NCBI GenBank assembly: GCA_018433865.1
Contig: JAHDQJ010000022.1
Coordinates: 27,194 to 91,193 of the forward strand
Length of the DNA stretch: 64,000 nucleotides
Source of the DNA: Spirochaetales bacterium
GTDB lineage: Bacteria; Spirochaetota; Spirochaetia; Sphaerochaetales; Sphaerochaetaceae
Direction: 5' to 3'
Below, in pieces: positions 1 through 8,766 of the stretch (position 1 is the stretch's first letter; each line of letters begins with the position of its first letter). Under the pieces are notes generated by a model. The model saw only the letters and a program-made list of their open reading frames with translations, searched no databases and was not told the origin of the DNA. A program made the position numbers and the translations under genes.

Positions 1-1
1 T

Positions 2-979
2 CCAGCCGCGAGCATCCTGCTCCCCGCGATGAAGCGGATCAGACCGCATGTCATGCTCTCCGTGCCCCTGCTCATCGAGAAGATCTACCGCAGCTCGGTC
101 GTCCCGCAAATCGCAGGCAATCCGCGGTTGAGCGAACTGTACAAGAAACCCCTGTTCAGGCGATTCATCAACAGCGTCATCGGCAAGAAATTGAAGAGAA
201 CCTTCGGGGGACACCTGAAGTTCTTCGGTGTCGGTGGCGCAGCATTGGACAAGGATGTCGAGAACTTCCTGAAGGAGGCGAAGTTCCCCTATGCGATCGG
301 ATACGGACTTACCGAGACCGCGCCGCTCCTGGCGGGTTCCGGCCCGAAGCAGACCAAGCCGACGACCGTCGGATATGCGGTGAAGGGAATCCAGCTGCGC
401 ATCGATGATCCCGATCCCGAGACCAAGGTCGGGGAGATCGTTGCCAAGGGGCCGAACGTCATGCAAGGCTATTATGAGAATCCCTCCCTGACTGCTGAGG
501 TATTTACCGCTGACGGTTGGTTCAAGACAGGGGATCTCGGCATCATCGAGCGCAACCGGCTTTCGATCAAGGGGCGGAAGAAGACCATGATCCTCGGTCC
601 CAGCGGAGAGAACATCTATCCTGAGTTGATCGAGACACTGATCAACAACAGGCCTTACGTGCAGGAGTCCCTCGTGCTTTCGGACGAAGGAGGTCTCGCG
701 GCGATGATCAAGCTTGATCTCGAGCTGATGGCAGAGAACCTGAAGATTTCGGTCCAGGATGCGAAAGAGAGTGCGGCGACTTATCTTGTTCACCTCAAGG
801 AAGAGGTGAACAAGGAGTTGAGCTCGTTCAGCAGGATCCGGGATGTATCGCTCCAGGACGAACCGTTCCAGAGAACGCCGACGATGAAGATCAAGCGGTA
901 TCTCTATCAGATACGGAACAGGGGAAGACAGGAGAAGGAAGTTCCCGCGGACAAGCCGAAAGAGCCGGAAGGGAACTAG
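2..979 (+). CDS. Long-chain acyl-CoA synthetase (AMP-forming), C-terminal part
   Basis: The gene enters from the left edge; the frame is open from base 2, so the 5' part lies outside the window. The visible ~325 residues are the C-terminal half of an ANL-superfamily adenylating enzyme of the FadD15-like group, which activates fatty acids to acyl-CoA through an acyl-AMP. Visible signatures are the A5 motif YGLTETAP (about residue 100 of the visible part), the A7 motif GWFKTGDLG, the hinge region RKKTMILGPSGENIYP, and a C-terminal TPTMKIKR that carries the likely catalytic lysine. A tail rich in Lys, Glu and Pro closes the protein. Acyl chain preference cannot be read from sequence. The next gene follows after about 60 bases and may be cotranscribed. 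Confidence 0.9.
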   Translation, partial: PAASILLPAMKRIRPHVMLSVPLLIEKIYRSSVVPQIAGNPRLSELYKKPLFRRFINSVIGKKLKRTFGGHLKFFGVGGAALDKDVENFLKEAKFPYAIGYGLTETAPLLAGSGPKQTKPTTVGYAVKGIQLRIDDPDPETKVGEIVAKGPNVMQGYYENPSLTAEVFTADGWFKTGDLGIIERNRLSIKGRKKTMILGPSGENIYPELIETLINNRPYVQESLVLSDEGGLAAMIKLDLELMAENLKISVQDAKESAATYLVHLKEEVNKELSSFSRIRDVSLQDEPFQRTPTMKIKRYLYQIRNRGRQEKEVPADKPKEPEGN

Positions 980-1040
980 GGTCCTTCCTTGCAGAAGACA
1001 TCTCATTGTGTTATACAGGGGACGGAGGCCCCCATCCGCC

Positions 1041-2099
1041 ATGTTGAAACATATCGATATCAGAATCAGCAGCGTGGAACCGCTGGTGAGCCCGGAAGCA
1101 TTGGCCGCCCGCTATCCGGTTTCCGAGGAGCTCACGCAGAGCATCCTCGCATCGCGTCGGCGGGTCAACGATATCATCCAGGGAAAGGACGATCGGCTCC
1201 TTGCGATCGTGGGACCTTGTTCCCTGCACGATCCTGACGCCGCCCTCGATTATGCGAGGCACCTGAAGGTCCTTGCCGAGGAAGTCTCGGACAAGATGTT
1301 CGTGGTGATGCGTACCTACTTCGAGAAACCGAGGACGATCGGGGGATGGAAGGGGTTGATCCTTGATCCGTCGATGAACGGTTCCTACGATATCCAGAAG
1401 GGAATCGAGACAGCCCGGAAACTGTTGATCGATATCGTGAGCATGGGCGTTCCCGTCGGATGCGAGATGCTCGACCCCATCGTTCCCCAGTATATCGACG
1501 AGATGCTCTCCTGGTGTTCCATCGGGGCAAGGACGACCGAGAGCCAGACCCACAGGACGTTGGCCAGCGGCATGTCGGTGGCGGTCGGATTCAAGAACAG
1601 TACCAGCGGTGAGATCGCTACGGCGGTCAATGCGATCAAGAGTGCCCGGCAAAGCGCCGCGTTCATCGGAATCGACAAGAGTGGGAACACCGCGATCTAC
1701 AGGACCACGGGAAATGACTGCGGACACCTGATCCTCCGGGGGGGAGACCACGCTCCCAATTATTATGAGGAGGATGTCGAGGCCGCTGCAGCATTGATGG
1801 AGAAGATGTCACTCCCTCCCTCCATCATCATCGATTGCAGTCATGCGAATTCCCGCAAGGATGCCAAGCGGCAGAAACGGGTATTGCGCGCGGTGATCGA
1901 CCAGGTCGTCTGGGGAAAGAGCGAGATCAAGGGCTTCATGATCGAGAGCAACCTGGTTCCCGGTTGCCAAGCCATTCCGGCCGATCCGAAGGATCTTGTC
2001 TATGGACTGTCGGTTACCGACAACTGCATCGGATGGGAAGAAACCGAGGAGGCCTTGCGGAAAGCCGCGGCCGTCCTGAGGAATGGGAAACAGGAATAG
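1041..2099 (+). CDS. aroG: 3-deoxy-7-phosphoheptulonate (DAHP) synthase, type I
   Basis: This 352-residue protein condenses phosphoenolpyruvate and erythrose 4-phosphate, the entry step of the shikimate pathway. It is a full-length class I AroF/G/H-type enzyme: GPCSLHD holds the metal-binding cysteine, FEKPRT binds substrate, and the later motifs IIDCSHANS, MIESNL and DNCIGWEET are all in place. An N-terminal extension before the barrel is of the kind that gives aromatic amino acid feedback control; which amino acid inhibits it is not evident. I chose ATG 1041 over an upstream in-frame ATG at 1008 because GGAGG lies 12 bases before it and homologues begin close to the LKHIDIRI segment. The DJ-1 gene follows 11 bases later. 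Confidence 0.93.
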   Translation: MLKHIDIRISSVEPLVSPEALAARYPVSEELTQSILASRRRVNDIIQGKDDRLLAIVGPCSLHDPDAALDYARHLKVLAEEVSDKMFVVMRTYFEKPRTIGGWKGLILDPSMNGSYDIQKGIETARKLLIDIVSMGVPVGCEMLDPIVPQYIDEMLSWCSIGARTTESQTHRTLASGMSVAVGFKNSTSGEIATAVNAIKSARQSAAFIGIDKSGNTAIYRTTGNDCGHLILRGGDHAPNYYEEDVEAAAALMEKMSLPPSIIIDCSHANSRKDAKRQKRVLRAVIDQVVWGKSEIKGFMIESNLVPGCQAIPADPKDLVYGLSVTDNCIGWEETEEALRKAAAVLRNGKQE

Positions 2100-2110
2100 G
2101 AGGCAGTCAT

Positions 2111-2665
2111 ATGAGTGAAATTCGGATACTGGTGGCCCTGGCTGAGGGATTCGAGGAGATCGAAGCGCTCGCTCCGGTGGATATCTTCAGGCGGGCAGGC
2201 TATGAAGTCGTCCTCGCCGGTGTGAACGGGATGGAAATCCGCGGTACCCACGATATCATCGTGAAGTGTGACAAGCGCATCGAGGACGTGGGCGTCGAGT
2301 TCGATGCGATGGTCATCCCCGGAGGAGGGCTCGGGTCCAAGAACCTCGCGGCCTCGTGGGAAGTGAACGAGAAGATGCTGCTGATCGCGAACAACGGAGC
2401 GGTGCTCGGTTCCATCTGCGCGGCTCCTGCGGTGGTACTCGGACCTGCCGGCATGCTCGAGGGACACAAGGCGGTCTGTTTTCCCGGAGCAGAGTCCAAC
2501 TATCCAGGATTCGAGTTCGGTACCGAACGGGTCTGCGTCGACGGCAACCTGATCACCGCCCGTGCGGCGGGATGTGCCATCGAGTTCGCATTGGCAATCG
2601 TGGAGAAACTTTCGGGAAGTGAGAAAGCCAACTCACTCGCGAAGAGGATACTGTTCAACAGATAA
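2111..2665 (+). CDS. DJ-1/PfpI family protein (YajL/ThiJ-like)
   Basis: A 184-residue protein of the DJ-1 subfamily, cytoplasmic, glutamine-amidotransferase-like fold. FEEIEA near the N-terminus carries the conserved glutamate and GSICAAPAVVL, about residue 105, carries the nucleophile-elbow cysteine that is sensitive to oxidation in this family. Family members have been linked to protection against oxidative and carbonyl stress and to glyoxalase or deglycase activity, which remains debated; I do not assign a reaction. AGGAGG precedes ATG 2111 by 7 bases. It sits between aroG and the DUF1846 gene with short gaps, so the three are likely cotranscribed, although no shared pathway is obvious. 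Confidence 0.85.
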   Translation: MSEIRILVALAEGFEEIEALAPVDIFRRAGYEVVLAGVNGMEIRGTHDIIVKCDKRIEDVGVEFDAMVIPGGGLGSKNLAASWEVNEKMLLIANNGAVLGSICAAPAVVLGPAGMLEGHKAVCFPGAESNYPGFEFGTERVCVDGNLITARAAGCAIEFALAIVEKLSGSEKANSLAKRILFNR

Positions 2666-2694
2666 CGGTCGATCGAACCGGAGGAACACAGGAT

Positions 2695-4206
2695 ATGCAC
2701 GTGGGTTTTGACAACGAGAAGTATCTGCGTGAGCAGACGCAGGCGATCTTGCAGAGGATGCAACAGTGCGACGGGAAGCTGTATCTCGAGTGCGGAGGGA
2801 AGCTGCTGTTTGATTATCATGCGTCACGAGTGCTCCCCGGGTTCGATCCGAATGTGAAGATGCGGGTCTTCCAGACACTGAAGGATAAGCTCGATGTCAT
2901 CATCTGCATCTATGCTGAGGACATCGAGCGCCGTAAGATCCGCAGCGATTTCGGCATCACCTACGACACCGACGTGTTCAAGATGATCGATGACTTCGCC
3001 GACTGGGGAATCGCGGTGACTCGCGTGGTGATCACCCGGTTCAATGGGCAACCCTCAGCGATCCAGTTCAAGAACCGACTCAACAGGCGAGGCATACAAG
3101 TCGTGACGCACAAGGCCACGAACGGGTATCCGACGGATGTGGATGCGATCGTGAGCGACGACGGCTATGGTGCGAACCCCTATATCGAGACCGAACATCC
3201 GGTGGTCATCGTCACCGCCCCGGGGCCGGGAAGCGGAAAGCTCGCAACCTGTCTCTCCCAGCTCTATCATGATTATCGCAGGGGGGTGAAGAGCGGATAC
3301 GCGAAGTTCGAGACCTTCCCGATCTGGAACCTTCCGATCGACCATCCCGTCAACGTGGCGTATGAGGCGGCGACCGCAGATATCGGGGATGTGAACCAGA
3401 TCGATCACTTCCAGCTCTCCGCGTATGGGGTACAGGCTGTGAACTATACACGGGACATGGAAGCTTTTCCCCTGTTGAAGCGTATCCTCGAGAAAATCAC
3501 ACAACAATCCGCGCTCTACAAATCGCCTACGGACATGGGAGTGAACCGCTGTGGTTTCGGTATCGTCGATGACCAGGTGGTACGTGCGGCCGCATGCCAG
3601 GAGATCATCCGGAGGTATTTCGCTTCAGCCTGCGATTATGCCCGGGGAATCGGTTCCCTTGAGGCCATCAACCGGATCAAACTGTTGATGGAGACACTCG
3701 GGCTCACCACGGCGATGCGGACGACCGTCGGTGCGGCGGAGGAAGCTCTCAAGCGAGCGGTTGCGAAGGGCAAGGGCCGCGACGGGATCGTGTGTGCAGC
3801 GGCGATGGAACTCCCGGACGGTACGGTGGTGACCGGCTCGAATTCTGAGATCCTGCATGCCTCATCCGCGTTGGTGCTCAACGCTGCCAAGCGCTTGGCA
3901 GGAATCCCGAAAGCCATCGATCTCATCCCCAAGCAGACCATCGAGTCGATCAGGCACCTGAAACGGGATGTCCTGAGCGGGAGGAGGGTCAGCCTGGATC
4001 TCGATGAGACCCTCATCTGTCTTGCGATGTCCGCACCGATCAATCCTTCGGCCCAATACGCATTGGAGAAGCTCCCGTTGCTGCGTGGTTGTGAAGTCCA
4101 TCTGACGCATCTTCCGTCGGTCGGGGATTCGAACGGACTGAGGAAATTGGGCCTGAACACGACCAGCGAGCCCAAGTTTCCCTCCGCGAATCTGCTTGAT
4201 GAGTGA
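2695..4206 (+). CDS. DUF1846 family protein
   Basis: A 503-residue cytosolic protein matching the DUF1846/UPF0371 family over its whole length (family members are about 500 residues). Characteristic stretches are the N-terminal GFDNEKYLREQ, the segment ending YLECGGKLLFDYHA, the glycine-rich APGPGSGKLATC (about residue 179), which resembles a nucleotide-binding loop, and DMGVNRCGFG further on. The biochemical role of the family is unknown to me; structures exist but I recall no settled reaction. The start at 2695 follows GGAGG by about 10 bases. It lies 29 bases after the DJ-1 gene and may be the last gene of that unit. Confidence 0.85.
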   Translation: MHVGFDNEKYLREQTQAILQRMQQCDGKLYLECGGKLLFDYHASRVLPGFDPNVKMRVFQTLKDKLDVIICIYAEDIERRKIRSDFGITYDTDVFKMIDDFADWGIAVTRVVITRFNGQPSAIQFKNRLNRRGIQVVTHKATNGYPTDVDAIVSDDGYGANPYIETEHPVVIVTAPGPGSGKLATCLSQLYHDYRRGVKSGYAKFETFPIWNLPIDHPVNVAYEAATADIGDVNQIDHFQLSAYGVQAVNYTRDMEAFPLLKRILEKITQQSALYKSPTDMGVNRCGFGIVDDQVVRAAACQEIIRRYFASACDYARGIGSLEAINRIKLLMETLGLTTAMRTTVGAAEEALKRAVAKGKGRDGIVCAAAMELPDGTVVTGSNSEILHASSALVLNAAKRLAGIPKAIDLIPKQTIESIRHLKRDVLSGRRVSLDLDETLICLAMSAPINPSAQYALEKLPLLRGCEVHLTHLPSVGDSNGLRKLGLNTTSEPKFPSANLLDE

Positions 4207-4226
4207 ACGAAGGAACCCGATTCCTC

Positions 4227-4255
4227 TTCACAGCGTCTATCTTGTGCGCTACAAT
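4227..4255 (+). promoter_or_regulatory. Sigma-70-type promoter for the cytidylate-kinase-like gene
   Basis: TTCACA (4227-4232), a 17-base spacer and TACAAT (4250-4255) lie in the 65-base gap upstream of the gene starting at 4272. The -10 box is a near-perfect match and the -35 box matches at four of six positions. Confidence 0.5.
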
Positions 4256-4271
4256 GGCGTAGGAGGATGCC

Positions 4272-4910
4272 ATGGGCACAAAGACGGTCATCACCATCAG
4301 CAGACAGTTCGGCAGCGGAGGACGTGAGGTCGGCCGGATGGTCGCCGAACGCCTCGACATACCTTTCTACGACAGCATATTGATCAACATGGCTGCGGAG
4401 AAGAGCGGGATGAGCAAGCAGGTGCTCGAGAATCTCGATGAGAAGGCGGCCAGCCGATTCCTCTATACCATTCCCACGAGCATACCGACACTCGGACATG
4501 CTGCGACCGCTGTCTACAACATGCCGCTCAGCGACACGCTCTTCCTTACCGAGTATGAGATCATCAAGCAGCTTGCCGATAGCGGACCGTGCGTGATCGT
4601 AGGGCGTTGTTCCGATTACATCCTGAAGGATCATCCCGATCATCTTTCCGTGTTCATACACGCACCCGAGGAGGCGAGGGCCAAGAGGATCGCCGATTAT
4701 GAGCATATCGAGACCAAGGAAGCGCTTTCACGCATCTCCAAGTATGACAAGGAGCGTCGCAAGTACCATGATTATTACGCTGCGGGAACCTGGGGGAACG
4801 CCGCGTTCTATGACCTTACCGTCAATTCCTCGATCCTCGGGGTGGCAGGAACCGCAGGATTGATCGTCAAGTTCGTAGAGGAATCGGGTACGTACGCACA
4901 GACCACTTGA
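4272..4910 (+). CDS. Cytidylate kinase-like family protein
   Basis: A 212-residue P-loop protein of the cytidylate kinase-like family (AAA-type, PF13189). The N-terminal ITISRQFGSGGREVGR is the hallmark of that family: it replaces the standard GxxGxGK P-loop with FGSGGRE. A middle segment reads CVIVGRCSDYIL, as in family members, followed by arginine-rich KRIADYE and DKERRKYHDYY that look like lid and phosphate contacts. The phosphate acceptor is unknown; true CMP kinases have a different N-terminus. AGGAGG lies 6 bases before ATG 4272. It appears monocistronic, with its own promoter and a hairpin downstream shared with ackA. Confidence 0.85.
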   Translation: MGTKTVITISRQFGSGGREVGRMVAERLDIPFYDSILINMAAEKSGMSKQVLENLDEKAASRFLYTIPTSIPTLGHAATAVYNMPLSDTLFLTEYEIIKQLADSGPCVIVGRCSDYILKDHPDHLSVFIHAPEEARAKRIADYEHIETKEALSRISKYDKERRKYHDYYAAGTWGNAAFYDLTVNSSILGVAGTAGLIVKFVEESGTYAQTT

Positions 4911-4934
4911 TCGAAAAATATCGAAAGACAGGAT

Positions 4935-4972
4935 GAAAAAAGGGGGTTGCCTTCTGCAGGCACCCCCTCGTC
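4935..4972 (-). terminator. Intrinsic terminator between converging genes (mainly ackA)
   Basis: A GC-rich hairpin at 4942-4967 (GGGGGTTGCC pairing with GGCACCCCC around a short loop) is preceded on the plus strand by a run of A, which is a U run for the minus-strand ackA transcript. The plus-strand side is followed only by TCGTCTTCTT, so it may also work weakly for the gene ending at 4910. Confidence 0.75.
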
Positions 4973-4989
4973 TTCTTGTCGAATTTCCC

Positions 4990-6324
4990 TCAACGTGGCA
5001 ATGCGAGTATGTTCTTCAGCTCGGGACGTTTCTTGAGATCGAGCTCAAGAGCTGCTGCCCTGGCCTTGTTCACATAGTCCTTGTGCTGGAATGAGTAGGT
5101 GAAGTTGATGTGGACATCGTAGGTTCCGTTCATCAGTGCATAGGCATCTTCGGTCATCACCAGTTCCTCGTCGGTGGGGATGACGAAGATCTTGGTCGGT
5201 GAATCGGCGGTGCTGATCTCAAGCTCCGCATTGCGGCAGGTGGCGATCCTGTTCTTCTCAAGGTCGAGCTTGATCCCCAAGATATCCAGTCCCTTGGTGG
5301 CGCCCTCACGGATATGGGGAGCCATCTCCCCGACACCCGCGGTGTAGACCACCGCATCGACTCTTCCGAGCATCGCAGCGTAGGCTCCGATATACTTTTT
5401 CAACCGATAGCACTCCATCGCGATCGCAAGCTTGGCCTTCTCGTTCCCGGCCGCCGCCTCATCGCGTACATCGCGCCGGTCAGACATTCCGCAGATACCG
5501 ACCAAGCCGCTTTTCTTGTTGAGGGAAGTATCCATCTCCTTTGCACTCATGCCGGTCCGGTTCATCACATAGGGGAGGATCGCAGGATCGAGGTCACCAG
5601 AACGCGTGCCCATCACCAAGCCTTCGAGGGGAGTGAGTCCCATGCTCGTGTCGACTCCGACACCGTTGCGGACAGCGGAGACCGATGCACCGTTTCCGAT
5701 GTGGCAGATGATGAGGTTCGTATCCTTGGGATCCTTGCCAAGGAGGACCGAAGCTCGCTTGGCGGTATAGACATAGCTGGTACCGTGGAAGCCATAGCGA
5801 CGGACATTGAACGTGGAATACCAATCATAGGGAACCGCATACATGAAGGCTTCGGGAGGCATGGTCTGGTGCCAGGCGGTATCCATGACGATCGCGTGGG
5901 GCACTTCGGGCATGACCTTGCGGGCAGCCTCGATACCCATGATGTTCGCAGGCATGTGCAACGGCCCGAGGGGGATCAGTTCCTTCAGGTGTGCGATGAC
6001 TGTATCATCAGCCAATGCCGATTGCTTGAACAGCTCGCCACCGTGGAGGACTCGGTGGCCCACCGCGCTGATCTCTTTCACATCCTTGATCACACCATGC
6101 AACGGATCGAGGAGCATCTTGATGATCAGCTCGATCGCCTCCTTGTGTGTCGGACAGGAAACTTTCTCGGAATATTCTCCGTTCCCCGTGGTCTTGTGCT
6201 CTATCACCGAGTAATCCAAGCCTATGCGTTCGACAACACCTACTGCGAGTACCGCTTTGTTGTTCCAGTCATATACCTGATACTTTGCGGACGAGCTACC
6301 GCAATTGAGCGTGAGAATAACCAT
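4990..6324 (-). CDS. ackA: Acetate kinase
   Basis: A 444-residue acetate kinase, which interconverts acetyl phosphate and acetate with ATP formation, the last ATP-yielding step of acetate fermentation. The N-terminal [14 protein letters not shown], the middle [20 protein letters not shown] and [12 protein letters not shown], and the C-terminal [13 protein letters not shown] are all canonical. It is somewhat longer than the usual ~400 residues because of a C-terminal extension (from about residue 395). The start has an ideal AGGAGG 6 bases upstream. No phosphotransacetylase gene is next to it. A TTGATT-17-CAGTAT element about 80 bases upstream is a possible promoter. Confidence 0.96.
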   Translation of the reverse strand: MVILTLNCGSSSAKYQVYDWNNKAVLAVGVVERIGLDYSVIEHKTTGNGEYSEKVSCPTHKEAIELIIKMLLDPLHGVIKDVKEISAVGHRVLHGGELFKQSALADDTVIAHLKELIPLGPLHMPANIMGIEAARKVMPEVPHAIVMDTAWHQTMPPEAFMYAVPYDWYSTFNVRRYGFHGTSYVYTAKRASVLLGKDPKDTNLIICHIGNGASVSAVRNGVGVDTSMGLTPLEGLVMGTRSGDLDPAILPYVMNRTGMSAKEMDTSLNKKSGLVGICGMSDRRDVRDEAAAGNEKAKLAIAMECYRLKKYIGAYAAMLGRVDAVVYTAGVGEMAPHIREGATKGLDILGIKLDLEKNRIATCRNAELEISTADSPTKIFVIPTDEELVMTEDAYALMNGTYDVHINFTYSFQHKDYVNKARAAALELDLKKRPELKNILALPR

Positions 6325-6455
6325 GCAGACCTCCTACCAGTCCCTATGAAACATTTCTTGGCGTATTGCTTACAGCCAACACCCATACTGACATGGCAGA
6401 TGTAAAAAATCAATGGATTCGATGCAACAGAAGTCAATTTTACGTCCTTATCGAT

Positions 6456-7796
6456 ATGAGCGTGGGATGTCGTATTCCGATCGTGATCATGTTGATGCTT
6501 GCCTTGCAATGGCAATTCACCTGGGCCTCCGGAGAGGCCGCGAAGGCAACGGTGAGTGCAAGTTCCCACCATATGCGGACCAGCTGGTCCCAACAGCTTG
6601 AGTGGGAAAAGTACTTGACCATACAATGGGAAGCCTCCTTGGATTTCCGATTCCACGATGTGGGCAAGCCAATTTCGCCACGATCGGACTTCCGTATCCA
6701 TGTGCAAGGTTCACCATTCTTCTCCCTTCCCTTGGTGATCGGCGATATTACCGATGACACACGGATTCGGCCTCTGATCGAACCTGACATGGAAAGGCAA
6801 CAGCGCATCAGCCGGTTCGGGGACCCGTTGCAGGGCAGTGTGACAACTGTCCAAGACAGTGCGTTCGCCCTTACGCTCCTGCGCACTGAAAGACAGGCGA
6901 TCCATCTGTTTTTCAAGACACCGAGAAGTGATGATGGGGGAGAAGCCTTCTCTGGCGTGGTCTGTGAACTGGCCGGACAGGACATGTTGCTGCATGTGGC
7001 GGCTAGTGCGATCGGACAGAGAGCGAGACCGATGCCCAAGTGGATGTACGATCACCTCCTGCTGCCGATCACCAATGGATCGGTCGGGTATGTCTCATGC
7101 ACCAAAGGGACACGGACAAGCTCCCGACGATTTCATCTTGGTGCATCGACGCTCTTCCGCTTTGCGTGGGACCGATGGCACGGATTCGCCTTCGGCTCCC
7201 TGGCAGAGTTGGAATGCTCCGGTCGGTCATTGAGGATGACCGTGAAGGTTTCGAGGAACTCACCGTATGCCGGACACATCAGGACCGGGAAGGTCGTTCC
7301 CATGCGTTCCCGTCACGCAACGCTCGATTTTCTTCTTCCGTCCGCCACGATCTCGCTCAGGTATGGGGATGCGCTCTATCGTCCGGGTGTCTACGCCGGT
7401 ACGAGCCAGCGAAGGGTCACGGAATATGAGTTCGAGGCAAGAACGAGAATTTCCGGCGCGACGTTGGCGATGGGAGTGACGAGAAAGGTGGAGTGGACCC
7501 CAAGGGGAGAATTTACCTCCTCCTGGGAGTCGTTCATGTCCTGCCAAGCTTCGATCGGACCGGTTGTCCTGCGTCTCGAACCATGCATGACATGGAGCGG
7601 GGACATCACATGCGGCGGATCGTTCGATCTCGATGTCCCGATGGACCGGAAGGTTTGGTATGGGATTGCTTTCAGCCACAAGGCAGGCAAGACACTTCTC
7701 ACGCTCAGGTGGACGTGGGTGTTGCCCGTAGGGTCGATTCACGTGGCATTCGACGGGGAGGGCGGATGCAAGGTCACCTATTCCATCGCCCGATGA
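6456..7796 (+). CDS. Exported protein of unknown function
   Basis: I do not recognise this 446-residue protein. It begins with a clear signal peptide (positive MSVGCR, hydrophobic core to about residue 20, cleavage probably near WASGEA), so it is exported to the periplasm or outer membrane. The rest is rich in alternating polar and hydrophobic stretches with many aromatic residues, as in beta-sheet or beta-barrel proteins, with no catalytic motif I can name. I chose ATG 6456 because it places the signal peptide at the N-terminus; upstream in-frame codons (from 6366) would put 30 residues before it. Its 3' end overlaps the converging murB by 23 bases. It stands between two minus-strand genes, which suggests an independent transcription unit. 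Confidence 0.6.
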   Translation: MSVGCRIPIVIMLMLALQWQFTWASGEAAKATVSASSHHMRTSWSQQLEWEKYLTIQWEASLDFRFHDVGKPISPRSDFRIHVQGSPFFSLPLVIGDITDDTRIRPLIEPDMERQQRISRFGDPLQGSVTTVQDSAFALTLLRTERQAIHLFFKTPRSDDGGEAFSGVVCELAGQDMLLHVAASAIGQRARPMPKWMYDHLLLPITNGSVGYVSCTKGTRTSSRRFHLGASTLFRFAWDRWHGFAFGSLAELECSGRSLRMTVKVSRNSPYAGHIRTGKVVPMRSRHATLDFLLPSATISLRYGDALYRPGVYAGTSQRRVTEYEFEARTRISGATLAMGVTRKVEWTPRGEFTSSWESFMSCQASIGPVVLRLEPCMTWSGDITCGGSFDLDVPMDRKVWYGIAFSHKAGKTLLTLRWTWVLPVGSIHVAFDGEGGCKVTYSIAR

Positions 7797-8694
7797 GTAT
7801 GATCTCCCGTTCAAGATCGGTCTGGTACTTGCGCTTCACTTCATGTGCGATGATCGTGCTCAGTTCGTAGATATCGGAGGAGGTGGCCTCCCCTGAAGTC
7901 CTGACGATGAAGTTCGCATGATGTTCGCTCACCGCCGCGCCTCCGACAGAAAAGCCCTTCAGTCCGGCGTCATCGATCAGCTTGCCAGCGCTGATGCCAC
8001 GTGGGTTCTTGAACACGCATCCTGCCGAAGGATAGTCGAATTGTCCCGATTCCAGTCTCGAAGACCTGCTCTGCTCCTTGCGGAGTCTGGCGTCGGAGGT
8101 ATTCTTGTTCGGAGTCAAACGGAAGGCTATCTCGAAGAGTATCCAATTCTTGCCCATGAACGGGGACCGTTTGTAGGAGAACCCGTTGTCCATCCCTTGG
8201 AACCGTACCAACTCCCCCTCCTCATCGAGGTAGTCCACCCATTCGATCAGCTCCGATATCCACAAGCCTCCCGATCCGGCATTCCCCCAGACCGCGCCAC
8301 CGACACTTCCCGGAAGTCCTCCCAACGGCTCGAGCCCGCTCAACGAGTGTTCGATCGCCACATTGATCGCGGTATCGAGCATGAGTCCCGATTGTGCGCA
8401 GAATATGCAACCCCTGACATGGTGGGCGTTCAGGTTGCCCGTCGAGATCACCAATCCTTCGACCCCGTCATCGCTGATCAAAACATTCGATCCTCCGGCC
8501 AGGACGGTGACGGGAAGCTGTTTCCCGGCTGCCCACCGGATGACGGCGCGCAGCTGTGCCAAGTCCCGCGGAGAGGCAAGGAAATCGGCGCTTCCCCCTG
8601 TACCGTACGTGCTCAACGGGGCGAGCGGTACGTCCCGTGTGACCAATCGGTCGATATTGATTTTTTCATCTGCATTCCGTATTGTGGTAACCAC
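7774..8694 (-). CDS. murB: UDP-N-acetylenolpyruvoylglucosamine reductase
   Basis: A 306-residue FAD enzyme that reduces UDP-GlcNAc-enolpyruvate to UDP-MurNAc with NADPH in peptidoglycan synthesis. PLSTYGTGGSADF and LAGGSNVLISDDG bind FAD, SYKRSPF carries the catalytic tyrosine/arginine region, and YPSAGCVFKNP carries the serine that donates the proton. The start is GTG 8694. There is no Shine-Dalgarno sequence, but a TAGTAT box ends only 6 bases upstream, so the mRNA is probably leaderless. The gene is divergent from cysS. Confidence 0.93.
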   Translation of the reverse strand: MVTTIRNADEKINIDRLVTRDVPLAPLSTYGTGGSADFLASPRDLAQLRAVIRWAAGKQLPVTVLAGGSNVLISDDGVEGLVISTGNLNAHHVRGCIFCAQSGLMLDTAINVAIEHSLSGLEPLGGLPGSVGGAVWGNAGSGGLWISELIEWVDYLDEEGELVRFQGMDNGFSYKRSPFMGKNWILFEIAFRLTPNKNTSDARLRKEQSRSSRLESGQFDYPSAGCVFKNPRGISAGKLIDDAGLKGFSVGGAAVSEHHANFIVRTSGEATSSDIYELSTIIAHEVKRKYQTDLEREIILIGRWNR

Positions 8695-8729
8695 ATGGGT
8701 ATACTATCCCATTTCCCAGTGGCATACAA
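8695..8729 (-). promoter_or_regulatory. murB promoter, apparently giving a leaderless mRNA
   Basis: On the minus strand TTGTAT (8729-8724), a 17-base spacer and TAGTAT (8706-8701) are followed by only 6 bases before the GTG start of murB. Transcription would begin at or next to the start codon. Confidence 0.55.
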
Positions 8730-8766
8730 TGCCGATTTGGGCTGTTGCCAATGATAGGAGAACACC

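Noticed and set aside
1011..1751. Long minus-strand frames opposite aroG and many other genes.
   Set aside because: They are frames antisense to clear conserved genes, a usual effect of GC-rich third codon positions, and have no domain signals.
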